Part shown: piece after piece, positions 16,737 through 25,127 of the stretch
Position numbering within the stretch: position 1 is the stretch's first letter
Layout of the letters: each line of letters starts with the position of its first letter
DNA from: Rhodospirillaceae bacterium
GTDB taxonomy: Bacteria > Pseudomonadota > Alphaproteobacteria > SMXQ01
Direction: 5' to 3'
NCBI GenBank assembly: GCA_947474495.1
Contig: CANJIM010000018.1
Coordinates: forward strand, 1-45,513
DNA length: 45,513 nucleotides
The notes under the pieces: generated by a model
What the model was told of the DNA's origin: nothing
What the model saw: only the letters and a program-made list of their open reading frames with translations
Database searches by the model: none
Translations under genes and position numbers: made by a program

Positions 16737-17594
16737 TCACTGAAACGCCTTGGCGATCCACTCCGCCGTGCGCGGAATCGCTTTGTCGCGCGCCGCCGGG
16801 TTGGGCCCGGAATGCACGGCATGATCGCCGCCGCCGGAATTCACCACATGGGAGGTGACTTTGCCGACCGGATTGTCGAAGGCGTGATAGGCCTCGGGAT
16901 AGACGTCGATCTCGGTCGGCGCCGCGCCGCGGCCCGCGGCGGACTTGGCCATGGCGACGCAGTTCTTCGCCGGCGTCCAGTCGTCTTTCTCGCCGAGTTG
17001 CATCAGCAGCGACACTTTGTTCACATATTTCGTCTTGTTCAGTTCGACGCAGCCTGGATAGAAGGCGACGGCGGTGAGAAAGCCGGGCTCGGTCCAGCCG
17101 ACTTGCTTGATCATTTGCTCGGAGATCGTCGATAGCGTCGTCATGGCGCCGTGCGACCAGCCCATGATGGCGATCTTCTCGCCATTCACGAAAGGTTGCG
17201 CGCGCAGCCAGCCGAGCGCGCCATAGGCGTCATAGGGGCGGTCCTTCTCGGCGGTGATCGGGCGCTTGCCGTTGGTGCAGATGCTGGCGAAGCCGCGCGG
17301 GTTGAAGCTGTCGAGCAGCAGCACGACGTAGCCTTTGCCGGCGAACAGGTTCATCCAGGCGCGCTCGCGGGACGCGATCTGACCCTTCGACGTGATCGGG
17401 CCGCCGCAGCCGTGCAGCAGCAGCACCGTCGGCGCCGGCGCATCATCGGCTGGCTTCAGCAGATAGCCCGTCAACATCGCCTTGTCGCGGTGCAGGCTCT
17501 GGATTTGGACCTGGACGGGCTCGGCGGTTTGCGCCGTGCCCTTGGCGAATAGGGGGACAAACAGCAGACACAGACTGGCGAGGAATATGCGCAT
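16737..17594 (-). CDS. secreted dienelactone hydrolase family protein
   Basis: A 285-residue alpha/beta hydrolase with a signal peptide (residues 1-22, core FLASLCLLFVPLFA). The oxyanion segment is LLLHGCGGP (58-66) and the nucleophile is Ser147 in GWSHGA. Asp in KDDW and His in AYHAFDNPVG complete a probable triad. Classical dienelactone hydrolases use cysteine, so this is the serine type; exported members often cleave esters. It converges with the histidine kinase gene with three bases between stops. Confidence 0.82.
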   Translation of the reverse strand: MRIFLASLCLLFVPLFAKGTAQTAEPVQVQIQSLHRDKAMLTGYLLKPADDAPAPTVLLLHGCGGPITSKGQIASRERAWMNLFAGKGYVVLLLDSFNPRGFASICTNGKRPITAEKDRPYDAYGALGWLRAQPFVNGEKIAIMGWSHGAMTTLSTISEQMIKQVGWTEPGFLTAVAFYPGCVELNKTKYVNKVSLLMQLGEKDDWTPAKNCVAMAKSAAGRGAAPTEIDVYPEAYHAFDNPVGKVTSHVVNSGGGDHAVHSGPNPAARDKAIPRTAEWIAKAFQ

Positions 17595-17653
17595 GGCGGA
17601 ATCCGTCTCGTGTTTCGTGCGTCAAACCGTAAGGTCCAACGGTGAAATGAGGA

Positions 17654-17682
17654 TTAACAGACTATCGGGGGGCCGGTATAGT
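17654..17682 (+). promoter_or_regulatory. sigma-70 type promoter of the aldehyde dehydrogenase gene
   Basis: TTAACA (17654-17659) and TATAGT (17677-17682) are separated by 17 bases, an ideal spacing. It implies a leader of about 120 bases before the gene at 17811. Confidence 0.6.
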
Positions 17683-17810
17683 GGCGTCCAATTCCCGCCC
17701 CCGCCGGCCGATCGCGCTGTTTTGGCGCTCAATAAGCCATAAAAATCAGGGGCTTCGAACGACCGGCCCGGCCGTGCGCCAGTGCCGGGCTTCATCAGGC
17801 AGAGGACATC

Positions 17811-19268
17811 ATGAAAATTAAGGACCAGCGCCTTTTCCGCCAGCAGTGCTACGTCGATGGCGCCTGGATCGACGCCGACTCGAAAGAGACGGTGAAGGTC
17901 AACAACCCGGCGGACGATTCGATCCTCGGCACCATCCCGAAATTCGGCCGTAACGAGACGCGCCGCGCCATCGACGCGGCGAATGCCGCCTATCCGGCCT
18001 GGCGCGCCAAAACGGCCAAGGAACGCTCGGCCATCCTGCGCAAGTTCTACGATCTGATGATCGAGAATATCGACGATCTCGCCGCGATCCTCACCCTCGA
18101 GCAGGGCAAGCCGCTGGCCGAAGCCAAGACGGAAATCCTCTACGGCGCCTCCTACCTCGAATGGTTCGCCGAAGAAGCCAAGCGCATCTACGGCGACACC
18201 ATTCCGCAGAACGTCAAGGGCCGCCGCATCGTCGTGATCAAGGAGCCGGTCGGCGTCGTCGCCGCCATCACGCCGTGGAATTTCCCCTGCGCCATGATCA
18301 CCCGCAAGGTCGGCCCGGCGCTCGCCACCGGCTGCACCATCGTCATCCGCCCGGCCTCGCAGACGCCGTACAGCGCTTTCGCGTTGGCTGAGCTGGCCGA
18401 TCGCGCCGGCGTGCCGAAGGGCGTGCTCAACGTCGTCACCGGCGCCGCCACCGAGATGGGCGCCGAACTGACGAGCAATCCGATCATCCGCAAGATCTCC
18501 TTCACCGGCTCGACCGAGGTGGGCAAGCTGCTGATGGAGCAGTCGGCCGGCACCATGAAGAAGCTCTCGATGGAGCTCGGCGGCAACGCCCCCTTCATCG
18601 TGTTCGACGACGCCGACCTCGACGCCGCCGTGCAGGGCGCCATCGCGTCGAAGTATCGCAACACCGGCCAGACCTGCGTCTGCGCCAACCGCCTGCTGGT
18701 GCAGGAAGGCGTTTATGACGCCTTCACCAAGAAGCTCACCGAGGCGGTCGCCAAGCTGAAGGTCGGCCAGGGCTTCGAAGAGGGCGTCACGCAAGGCCCG
18801 CTGATCGATCTCAAGGCCGTCGCCAAGATGGAAGAGCATATCGCCGACGCCGTCGCCAAGGGCGCGACCGTGGCGATGGGCGGCAAGCGCCACGCGCTCG
18901 GCGGCTCGTTCTTCGAGCCGACCGTGCTGACCGGCGTGACCACCAAGATGCTGGTGGCGCGCGAAGAGACCTTCGGCCCGCTGGCGCCGCTGTTCAAGTT
19001 CAAGACCGAGGAAGAGGCCATCAAGATGGCCAACGACACCGAGTTCGGCTTGGCGTCGTACTTCTATTCGCGCGACATCGGCCGCGTCTGGCGCGTCGCC
19101 GAAGCCCTCGAATACGGCATCGTCGGCATCAACGAAGGCCTGACCTCGACCGAAGTGGCGCCGTTCGGCGGCATGAAGGAATCCGGCCAGGGCCGCGAAG
19201 GCTCGCTCTACGGCGCCGACGACTATCTGGAGATCAAGTACCTCTGCATGGGCGGCATCGGCACCTAA
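17811..19268 (+). CDS. gabD: succinate-semialdehyde dehydrogenase
   Basis: A 485-residue aldehyde dehydrogenase oxidising succinate semialdehyde (or glutarate semialdehyde) to the acid. The cofactor site has TPWNFPCAM (154-162) and GSTEVGK. The general base is Glu255 (MELGGNAPFIVFDDADLD) and the nucleophile is Cys289 (GQTCVCANR); the neighbouring Cys291 could give redox control as in the human enzyme. FGGMKESGQGREGS near the C-terminus is typical of GabD. It has its own promoter and a strong terminator, so it is a single-gene unit. It could finish the breakdown of GABA or of aromatic catabolites. Confidence 0.92.
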   Translation: MKIKDQRLFRQQCYVDGAWIDADSKETVKVNNPADDSILGTIPKFGRNETRRAIDAANAAYPAWRAKTAKERSAILRKFYDLMIENIDDLAAILTLEQGKPLAEAKTEILYGASYLEWFAEEAKRIYGDTIPQNVKGRRIVVIKEPVGVVAAITPWNFPCAMITRKVGPALATGCTIVIRPASQTPYSAFALAELADRAGVPKGVLNVVTGAATEMGAELTSNPIIRKISFTGSTEVGKLLMEQSAGTMKKLSMELGGNAPFIVFDDADLDAAVQGAIASKYRNTGQTCVCANRLLVQEGVYDAFTKKLTEAVAKLKVGQGFEEGVTQGPLIDLKAVAKMEEHIADAVAKGATVAMGGKRHALGGSFFEPTVLTGVTTKMLVAREETFGPLAPLFKFKTEEEAIKMANDTEFGLASYFYSRDIGRVWRVAEALEYGIVGINEGLTSTEVAPFGGMKESGQGREGSLYGADDYLEIKYLCMGGIGT

Positions 19269-19292
19269 GCCGACCGCACATCGTTAAACGGG

Positions 19293-19324
19293 AACGGGCG
19301 CCGAAAGGCGCCCGTTTTCGTTTT
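19293..19324 (+). terminator. rho-independent terminator after gabD
   Basis: AACGGGCGCC and GGCGCCCGTT form a 10-bp stem with a GAAA loop, followed by TTCGTTTT. The stop codon of the convergent hydrolase gene overlaps its end. Confidence 0.9.
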
Positions 19325-20282
19325 AAGGCGCCGTCTCCGCGATGAAGCTGCGGATCGCCTGGCCGAGTTCGTCCTCCGCCGTATTCAGCACGGCGATGGT
19401 CGTCGTGTGGTTATGGCCCTTCATCCACAGGAAGGGCGGGGCCTTGCGCTTGGCGACGGCGAGTTTGTGGGCCAGCTCGAAGCAGTAAAGATCAATCAGC
19501 GGATTCTCGAATTCGCCGCAGGCGATGAAGGTCGGCAGGCTGTCCTTAGTCACATGCGTGACCGACGACATGTCGTCGAACGTGGAATTGTCTTTGCCGT
19601 AATATTCCTCGACGCGCTTGGCGTTGGGGTTCTCCGGCAGATTGTCGGCGCGCACGCGGCCGCTCAGCACGAGAAGGCCGGCGAGGCCATGGCCGAAGCT
19701 CGGCTGGCCGCGCTTGTCGTAGGCATAGGTGCCGATATGGGCGCCGCCGGCCGAATGACCCATCAGGAAAATCTTGTCCGCGCCGATGCCGAGCTTGCCG
19801 GCGTTGGCGCGCGTCCAGCCGACGACGCTGCCGATGTCTTCGCTGACGCCGGGGAAGGTGACGCTGTCGGCCAGGCGATAGCCCATGTTGATGGCGAGGA
19901 TACCGTGGCGCGCCAGGTAGTAGCAGACGTTGGCATAGATCTCCGGCGTCTTGGTGCGGTGGCCTTCGGTGAAGGCACCGCCGTGGACGAAGATCAGCGC
20001 CTGGCCGGTCGCCGTGCCGGCGGGCGGCGTGTAGACGTCAAAATTCTGCCGCTCATGGGAGCCGTAGACGATGTCGCGCTCGACGCTGACGCCGTCGGTC
20101 GGCTGATTGGCCAGCAGCTTGCTGAACTCGGCGATCATCAGCTGGATATGGCCCTTGGTGTTGCTGCCCCATTTCGGGCCAATCTCGGCCATCACTGCCC
20201 ATAAGCTATCCGGGATGGCCGGCATGGCGGCGTCCGAGGCGACGGGCAGGGCGGGCGAGCGGACGGCAAGTTTGCTGTTCAT
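19323..20282 (-). CDS. alpha/beta hydrolase (carboxylesterase / hormone-sensitive lipase type)
   Basis: A 319-residue cytoplasmic hydrolase. HGGAF at 100-104 is the oxyanion motif and Ser177 in GHSAGG is the nucleophile; His286-288 in KGHNHTT is the likely base. The N-terminal 60 residues form a helical cap. It resembles esterases and kynurenine formamidase-like hydrolases (fold and motif only), which would be relevant to the amide/aromatic genes downstream. No partner gene is adjacent: the CDGSH gene is divergent, 167 bases away. Confidence 0.85.
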   Translation of the reverse strand: MNSKLAVRSPALPVASDAAMPAIPDSLWAVMAEIGPKWGSNTKGHIQLMIAEFSKLLANQPTDGVSVERDIVYGSHERQNFDVYTPPAGTATGQALIFVHGGAFTEGHRTKTPEIYANVCYYLARHGILAINMGYRLADSVTFPGVSEDIGSVVGWTRANAGKLGIGADKIFLMGHSAGGAHIGTYAYDKRGQPSFGHGLAGLLVLSGRVRADNLPENPNAKRVEEYYGKDNSTFDDMSSVTHVTKDSLPTFIACGEFENPLIDLYCFELAHKLAVAKRKAPPFLWMKGHNHTTTIAVLNTAEDELGQAIRSFIAETAP

Positions 20283-20449
20283 GAAGCGTTTCCAGGCGAA
20301 AAGATCGTCAGCGATGCTTTAGTCTAGGCAGGCTGCGTCGCTTGGCCAGATTTTTGTTCGGGCGCAGTGCGCTTTAGAACAAGACGGCGCCGGCCATTGG
20401 CACCAAAGATGCAACGATTTCTTCACCTCACGCATATGAGAGAGAGCCC

Positions 20450-20704
20450 ATGTCTGAACCCATGACGACCCCCAAGGTGGCCCAGAAGGGCTCCTACCCG
20501 ACCGAGCTCGAAGCCGGCAAAGACTATTACTGGTGCGCTTGCGGCCTGTCCTCCAAGCAGCCGTTCTGCGACGGCAGCCACAAGGGCACCGGCCTGACGC
20601 CGATGAAGTTCAGCGTCGAAGAAAGCCGCACCGCCGGCCTCTGCGGCTGCAAGCAGTCGGCCAAGGCGCCGTTCTGCAACGGCAGCCATAAGAACCTGCC
20701 GTAA
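20450..20704 (+). CDS. double CDGSH iron-sulfur domain protein
   Basis: An 84-residue protein with two mitoNEET-type cluster sites: Cys29, Cys31, Cys40, His44 (CACGLSSKQPFCDGSH) and Cys65, Cys67, Cys76, His80 (CGCKQSAKAPFCNGSH). Each can hold a 2Fe-2S cluster through three Cys and one His. It may pass electrons or sense redox state. The SD sequence GAGAGAG precedes the ATG. RidA follows after 15 bases, so the two are likely cotranscribed. Confidence 0.93.
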   Translation: MSEPMTTPKVAQKGSYPTELEAGKDYYWCACGLSSKQPFCDGSHKGTGLTPMKFSVEESRTAGLCGCKQSAKAPFCNGSHKNLP

Positions 20705-20719
20705 CAGGATCAAGAGACC

Positions 20720-21115
20720 ATGGCCGATCCGCTCTTCACCATGATTGCCGGCGCGCCCACGCCGGTGGCGCCGTTCAGTCATGCGGTGGAGGCGGACGGC
20801 TGGGTTTTCATCACCGGCCAGATGCCGACCTGGCCCGACGACGATTCGCGGCCCTTGCCCGAGGGCGTCGAGGCGCAGACGCGCCGCGTGATGGACAATC
20901 TCATCATCGTGCTGAAAGGCGTCGGCCTCGAGCTTCGCCATGTCGTGCAGGTCCGCATTTATCTCACCGAGTTCAAGCGCGACTACGCGGTGATGAACAG
21001 CACCTACGCCTCCTACTTCCCGGAGAACCGCCGCCCGGCGCGCACCACCGTCGGTGTCACCGGCCTGGCGCGCGACGCCTTGGTCGAGATCGACATGGTG
21101 GCTAAGCGCTTCTAA
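20720..21115 (+). CDS. RidA/YjgF family protein
   Basis: A 131-residue protein of the RidA (enamine/imine deaminase) family: PVAPFSHAVEADGWVFITGQMP, then VVQVRIYLTEFKRDYAVMNSTY and PARTTVGVTGL. The usual arginine near position 105 that binds the carboxylate is present in RRPARTT. In catabolic clusters RidA members often hydrolyse aminoacrylate-type intermediates; that fits the amide/aromatic genes after it, but this is inference. Confidence 0.9.
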   Translation: MADPLFTMIAGAPTPVAPFSHAVEADGWVFITGQMPTWPDDDSRPLPEGVEAQTRRVMDNLIIVLKGVGLELRHVVQVRIYLTEFKRDYAVMNSTYASYFPENRRPARTTVGVTGLARDALVEIDMVAKRF

Positions 21116-21172
21116 TCGCTGGCTTTGCCGCCGAGCGCGCGGCGCGTTGACGCTGGCGCGGCCCGCCGATAA

Positions 21173-21190
21173 TATATCGCTACCGATATA
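21173..21190. promoter_or_regulatory. palindromic operator-like site before the Rieske oxygenase gene
   Basis: TATATCG-CTAC-CGATATA, a perfect 7-bp inverted repeat, ends 23 bases before the oxygenase start. A site matching 14 of 18 positions is found before the amidase gene (23463-23480). The placement over the probable promoter suggests repressor binding. Confidence 0.6.
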
Positions 21191-21213
21191 GTTCGCGTTT
21201 GAGGGAGCTTCCC

Positions 21214-22530
21214 ATGACGTCCGCCGTGGAAAACGAACTGCTGACGCGCGTCGGTCCCGGCACGCCGATGGGCAATTTCATGCGCCAGTTCTGGGTGCCG
21301 GCGATCATGTCGTCGGAGCTCGTGCCCGATGCGGCGCCGACGCGCCTGATGATCCTCGGCGAAAAGCTCATCGCGTTTCGCGACACCCACGGCAATGTCG
21401 GCATCTTCGATCATCGCTGCCCGCACCGCTGCGCCTCGCTGTTCTTCGCGCGCAATGAAGAGGGCGGCTTGCGCTGCGCCTATCACGGTTGGAAGTTCGA
21501 CGCGACCGGGCAATGCACCGACATGCCCAATGTGCCGCCGCGTCTGGAGTTCTCCGCCAAGGTGAAGGCCAAGGCCTATCCGGCGGTCGAGCGCGGCGGC
21601 CTGATCTACATCTACATGGGCGATCGCAAGACATTGCCGCCGCTGCCGGAGATCGAGCCGACGCTCTGCCCAGCAGACGACACCATGGTGATTTGCCGCC
21701 AGCGCGAATGCAATTGGCTGCAGGCGATGGAAGGCGATCTCGACACCTCGCATTTCGGCTTCCTGCACGGCGGCCTGGTCGAGGCGGCCGATCTCGATCC
21801 GGCGACGATGGACCGCTTCCAGGTCAAATACCGCGCGCCGGAATATTACGTGAAGGAGACGGAGTGGGGCACGATGTATGCCGCGCACCGTCCCGCCGAG
21901 GCGGACGAGACCTATTACCGCTTCGCCCAATTCGTGCTGCCGTTCTGGACGCTCTATCCCAACGGCGCGCTGACGCACAATATCGCCGGCAACATCTGGG
22001 TGCCGATGGACGACAGCCACACCATGGTCTTCAACGTCGGCTGGAAGCAGCGCGTCGCGCCGCTCGCCTATTTCAAGGACGGCGCGCCGATTCCCGGCCT
22101 TGAGCGCCGCGCCGAATATCTGCCCAATACCAATGACTGGTTCGGCCGTTGGCGCTCGGCGGTCAATCAAGACAACGACTACATGATCGATCGCGACATC
22201 CAGCGCGACAAAAGCTTCACCGGCATTTCCGGCGTCACCCATCAGGATATGGCGGTAACGGAAAGCATGGGCGACATCGTCGACCGCACGATGGAGCATC
22301 TGGCGGTGAGCGACCGCATGATCATGATCACGCGCCAGCGCCTGCTCGACGCCGTGACGGCTTACGCCAAGGACGGCACGCTGCCCGCCATGCTGGATCG
22401 GCCGGCGGTGGCGCGCTACGCCCGCGGCGGCGATGCCATCGCGCCGAAGAGCCAGGACTGGCTCGAGGTCTATGACCAGAACATGAGCCGCGCCGAAGGC
22501 CCGCTCGGCAAGGCCAACGCGGCGGAGTGA
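21214..22530 (+). CDS. Rieske non-heme iron oxygenase, alpha subunit (phthalate 4,5-dioxygenase-like)
   Basis: A 438-residue ring-hydroxylating or demethylating oxygenase. The Rieske cluster ligands are Cys69, His71, Cys88 and His91 (CPHRC and CAYHGW). The catalytic iron ligands include His180 and His185 in GDLDTSHFGFLHGG, with the bridging Asp177. The SD sequence GAGGGAG sets the ATG at 21214. Domain layout fits the single-component phthalate/vanillate oxygenase group (large subunit only). No ferredoxin or reductase gene is adjacent, so electrons must come from a partner elsewhere. It converges with the VOC gene with a gap of three bases. Confidence 0.93.
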   Translation: MTSAVENELLTRVGPGTPMGNFMRQFWVPAIMSSELVPDAAPTRLMILGEKLIAFRDTHGNVGIFDHRCPHRCASLFFARNEEGGLRCAYHGWKFDATGQCTDMPNVPPRLEFSAKVKAKAYPAVERGGLIYIYMGDRKTLPPLPEIEPTLCPADDTMVICRQRECNWLQAMEGDLDTSHFGFLHGGLVEAADLDPATMDRFQVKYRAPEYYVKETEWGTMYAAHRPAEADETYYRFAQFVLPFWTLYPNGALTHNIAGNIWVPMDDSHTMVFNVGWKQRVAPLAYFKDGAPIPGLERRAEYLPNTNDWFGRWRSAVNQDNDYMIDRDIQRDKSFTGISGVTHQDMAVTESMGDIVDRTMEHLAVSDRMIMITRQRLLDAVTAYAKDGTLPAMLDRPAVARYARGGDAIAPKSQDWLEVYDQNMSRAEGPLGKANAAE

Positions 22531-22533
22531 GTC

Positions 22534-23403
22534 TTACTGCAAAGCCCAGTGCAGGGCGTCTTTGCCGGCGATGTAGTTGAGGCCCTGCTGCGCCGGATTG
22601 CGGTTGATGAAGTCGCGGCCATAGCCGGGATGCAGCAGACTGCGCACTTCATGCTCCAGCTTGTAGAGCAAGCGGCCGTCCTCGGGATCGATCATGTCGA
22701 TGAAGCGGTATTCGTGCGCGTTGGTCTCCATCGAGATCAAGCCGCGCGCCTTCATCTGTTCGTAAGGCTTGCCGAACTCGCCGACATAAATCTGGATATG
22801 GTGGTTGTCGTAGTCCGGCAGCGGCGCGTCGGTTTCGCGGAACAGCATCCATTGCTCGCCCATCGGCACACGGGTGACCGCGCCTGCGTTGGTCTCGCTG
22901 TATTCGGCGGGCGCGACCATGATCTGCTGGTAGAAGCGGGCGATGCCAGCGGCGCTGCCGACCGGCACGTCGAACTCGACATAGGGCAGGCCGAGCTGAA
23001 TCGGGCCGAACCGCTCGCGGTCGGGCGTGTGGCAGCGCAACTTGTTGCCCCAAGGGCAATGGACTTCGACGAAATCCTCATGCTCGCGGACCAGGAACTT
23101 CGTGCCGGCGAGTTGCTTGGCGACGCGGGCAAGGCGGTCGAGCAATTCGGCGCGGTTCGGCAGCACCAGGCCGGTCCAGCCGCGAATCACCTGCGGCTCG
23201 CCGGTCGGCAGGTGAAATTGCTGGCGCCCGATATTTACCCACATCAGGTTGGTGCTGACGTTGACATAAGGGTCGCGCGTCAGGCCGAGGCCGGCGAGAT
23301 AGAACAGCGTCGCGGGTCCCTGGTCGGTGACCTTGACGTTGACATGCTCTAACTTGACGATGTTGCCGACGGTCGCGGCCGCGCGGTCATAGGGCGCGTA
23401 CAT
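22534..23403 (-). CDS. two-module VOC family protein (extradiol dioxygenase / glyoxalase fold)
   Basis: A 289-residue protein with two vicinal-oxygen-chelate modules (about 16-120 and 138-252). Possible metal ligands are His20 (KLEHVNV), His64 (FHLP), Glu113 (FVEVHCPWGN), His202 (NHHIQIYV) and Glu250 (YKLEHEV). The two modules and the HHIQIYV strand are like extradiol ring-cleavage dioxygenases, though the C-terminal 40 residues are not typical. The SD sequence GGAGAG sets the ATG at 23403. It is divergent from the amidase gene. Confidence 0.75.
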   Translation of the reverse strand: MYAPYDRAAATVGNIVKLEHVNVKVTDQGPATLFYLAGLGLTRDPYVNVSTNLMWVNIGRQQFHLPTGEPQVIRGWTGLVLPNRAELLDRLARVAKQLAGTKFLVREHEDFVEVHCPWGNKLRCHTPDRERFGPIQLGLPYVEFDVPVGSAAGIARFYQQIMVAPAEYSETNAGAVTRVPMGEQWMLFRETDAPLPDYDNHHIQIYVGEFGKPYEQMKARGLISMETNAHEYRFIDMIDPEDGRLLYKLEHEVRSLLHPGYGRDFINRNPAQQGLNYIAGKDALHWALQ

Positions 23404-23462
23404 GGCTGGCTCTCCGTTGTCGCTTGCCGGAGGATAGCGCGGAAAGGGAGCGCTTTCCAAAC

Positions 23463-23480
23463 TATAAAGGTACCGATATT
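23463..23480. promoter_or_regulatory. operator-like site before the amidase gene, partner of 21173-21190
   Basis: TATAAAG-GTAC-CGATATT agrees with the site before the Rieske gene at 14 of 18 positions, including the unbroken TACCGATAT. A second short inverted repeat, GGAAAG-N6-CTTTCC, sits just before it in the same 125-base divergent spacer. Confidence 0.55.
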
Positions 23481-23528
23481 TTATGCGCGCCGGCTGTTCG
23501 GCTGGTCCAGACCGAGGGGAAGATCGCG

Positions 23529-24560
23529 ATGCTGCATGTGATCAAGGCGACGCCGGAAACGGTCCATTGGGGCTATTTCGATGCGACGCGCGCGCCGGTG
23601 CTGAAAGTTAAAAGCGGCGATTGCGTGCAGATCGAGGCGATCACCCATCATGCGGGCGACGCGCCGGATCTGATGTTCGATGAAGGCGTGAAGCGCATCT
23701 TCGATGAGACGCCGGAATCGGACCGCTATCCCGGCGTGCATATCATGACCGGGCCGATCTTCGTCGAGGGCGCCAAGCCGGGCGACATGCTCGAAGTGCA
23801 TTACCTGGAAATGACGCCGCGCCTGCCTTACGGCTCGAACCTCGCGGCGAGCTGGGGCCATCTCTATAAGGAGATGGGCGAGAAGGAACGGGTGACGATT
23901 TATCAGATCGACGCGGCGAGCAACACCGCCTCGGCCGCCTTCGCCTACGACTTTCCCGGCAAGTATCTGATCCCCGGCACGGTCACGCAGCCCGACGAAT
24001 GCTGCCGCGAGCAGGCGCTCGAAGGCGTCCGCATTCCGGTGCGGCCGCATCTCGGCACCGCCGGCGTCGCGCCCGACGCCAAGGGCCGCGTCTCGACCGT
24101 GCCGCCCGGCGCCCATGGCGGCAATATCGACAATTGGCGCATCGGCGCCGGCGCGACGATGTATTACCCGGTGCAATGCGACGGCGGGCTGTTCTCGGTC
24201 GGCGATCCGCATATCTCGCAGGGCGACGGCGAATTGTCCGGCACGGCGATCGAATCCTCGCTCAACGTGCTGTTGCAAATCCGCCTGCGCAAAGATTTCA
24301 AATTCCCGTCGCCGCTGCTGGAGACGCCGACCGACTGGATCGTCCACGGCTTCGACACGGATTTGAACGTCGCCATGCGCAACGCTTCGCTCGACATGCT
24401 CGGTCTGCTCACCGACCATCGCGGCCTGTCGCGCGTCGATGCCTATTCGCTGATGAGCGTCGCCGCCGACTTCGCCGTGACGCAAGTGGTCGATGGCCGC
24501 CAGGGAATCCATGTGCGCATACCGCGCGGCATTTTCCCGCCGCGCAAGCCGAAGAGCTGA
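23529..24560 (+). CDS. acetamidase/formamidase family amidohydrolase
   Basis: A 343-residue enzyme of the FmdA/AmdA family, which cleaves formamide or acetamide, and in some relatives other short amides, to ammonia and acid. Diagnostic segments are EVHYLEMTPRLPYGSN, GGNIDNWRIGAGATMYYPV and GGLFSVGDPHISQGDGELSG. The SD sequence GAGGGGAAG precedes the ATG at 23529. The AraC regulator gene begins one base after its stop. Such amidases can release formate from N-formyl ring-cleavage products, so a role next to the oxygenases is reasonable but unproven. Confidence 0.9.
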   Translation: MLHVIKATPETVHWGYFDATRAPVLKVKSGDCVQIEAITHHAGDAPDLMFDEGVKRIFDETPESDRYPGVHIMTGPIFVEGAKPGDMLEVHYLEMTPRLPYGSNLAASWGHLYKEMGEKERVTIYQIDAASNTASAAFAYDFPGKYLIPGTVTQPDECCREQALEGVRIPVRPHLGTAGVAPDAKGRVSTVPPGAHGGNIDNWRIGAGATMYYPVQCDGGLFSVGDPHISQGDGELSGTAIESSLNVLLQIRLRKDFKFPSPLLETPTDWIVHGFDTDLNVAMRNASLDMLGLLTDHRGLSRVDAYSLMSVAADFAVTQVVDGRQGIHVRIPRGIFPPRKPKS

Positions 24561-24561
24561 C

Positions 24562-25017
24562 ATGGCGCCGCTCGACATTCCCTTCATCAGCGTTACTGCC
24601 GACATGCCGGGTCTGACGCCGACGCAGAGCGCCAATCTGGGCCGCGTCTGCCAGGTGATCCAAGATCGCTTGCGCGAGCCGGACTTGACGCTCGGCAAGG
24701 TGGCGGCGGCGAGCGGCATTTCGCCGCGCTATGTGCAGAAGCTGCTGCACAATGTCGGCCAAGGGTTCGCCGGCTATGTGCGCGACTGCCGGCTGGAGCG
24801 CTGTCGCGCCGATCTTGCCGACCGCTGCTTGGGGTCTTTGTCGATCACCGAGATCTGTTTTCGCTGGGGTTTTAACGACGCGGCCCATTTCAGCCGCTCG
24901 TTCCGCGCGCGCTACGGCCTGGCGCCCAAGGATTTCCGCAAGGCCAGCGGCGTGCGCTGGGACGAAGCCTGGGCGCGGATGAATTGCGCCGAACGGGCGG
25001 CGGCGCTCGCCCACTGA
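24562..25017 (+). CDS. AraC family transcriptional regulator, short form
   Basis: A 151-residue protein. Only the AraC DNA-binding domain is present: two helix-turn-helix units at about 35-130 (LTLGKVAAASGISPRYVQKLLH and SITEICFRWGFNDAAHFSRSFRARYG). There is no ligand-binding domain, only about 30 N-terminal residues. It lies one base after the amidase gene and is the obvious candidate regulator of the nearby catabolic genes, possibly through the shared palindrome. Confidence 0.85.
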   Translation: MAPLDIPFISVTADMPGLTPTQSANLGRVCQVIQDRLREPDLTLGKVAAASGISPRYVQKLLHNVGQGFAGYVRDCRLERCRADLADRCLGSLSITEICFRWGFNDAAHFSRSFRARYGLAPKDFRKASGVRWDEAWARMNCAERAAALAH

Positions 25018-25127
25018 TTGGCGCTCATTGAGCAGATGCAAGGGGCGAACCGCCGTTCGATGGGCGAAATGGCGGTCGCCGCAGCGGCCAGTTGCGGTAG
25101 AGGAGCGCCCAGGATAGGCTTCCCGCC

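Noticed and set aside
17622-18893. 423-residue open frame on the minus strand
   Set aside because: Antisense to the aldehyde dehydrogenase gene and its promoter; no domain signs.
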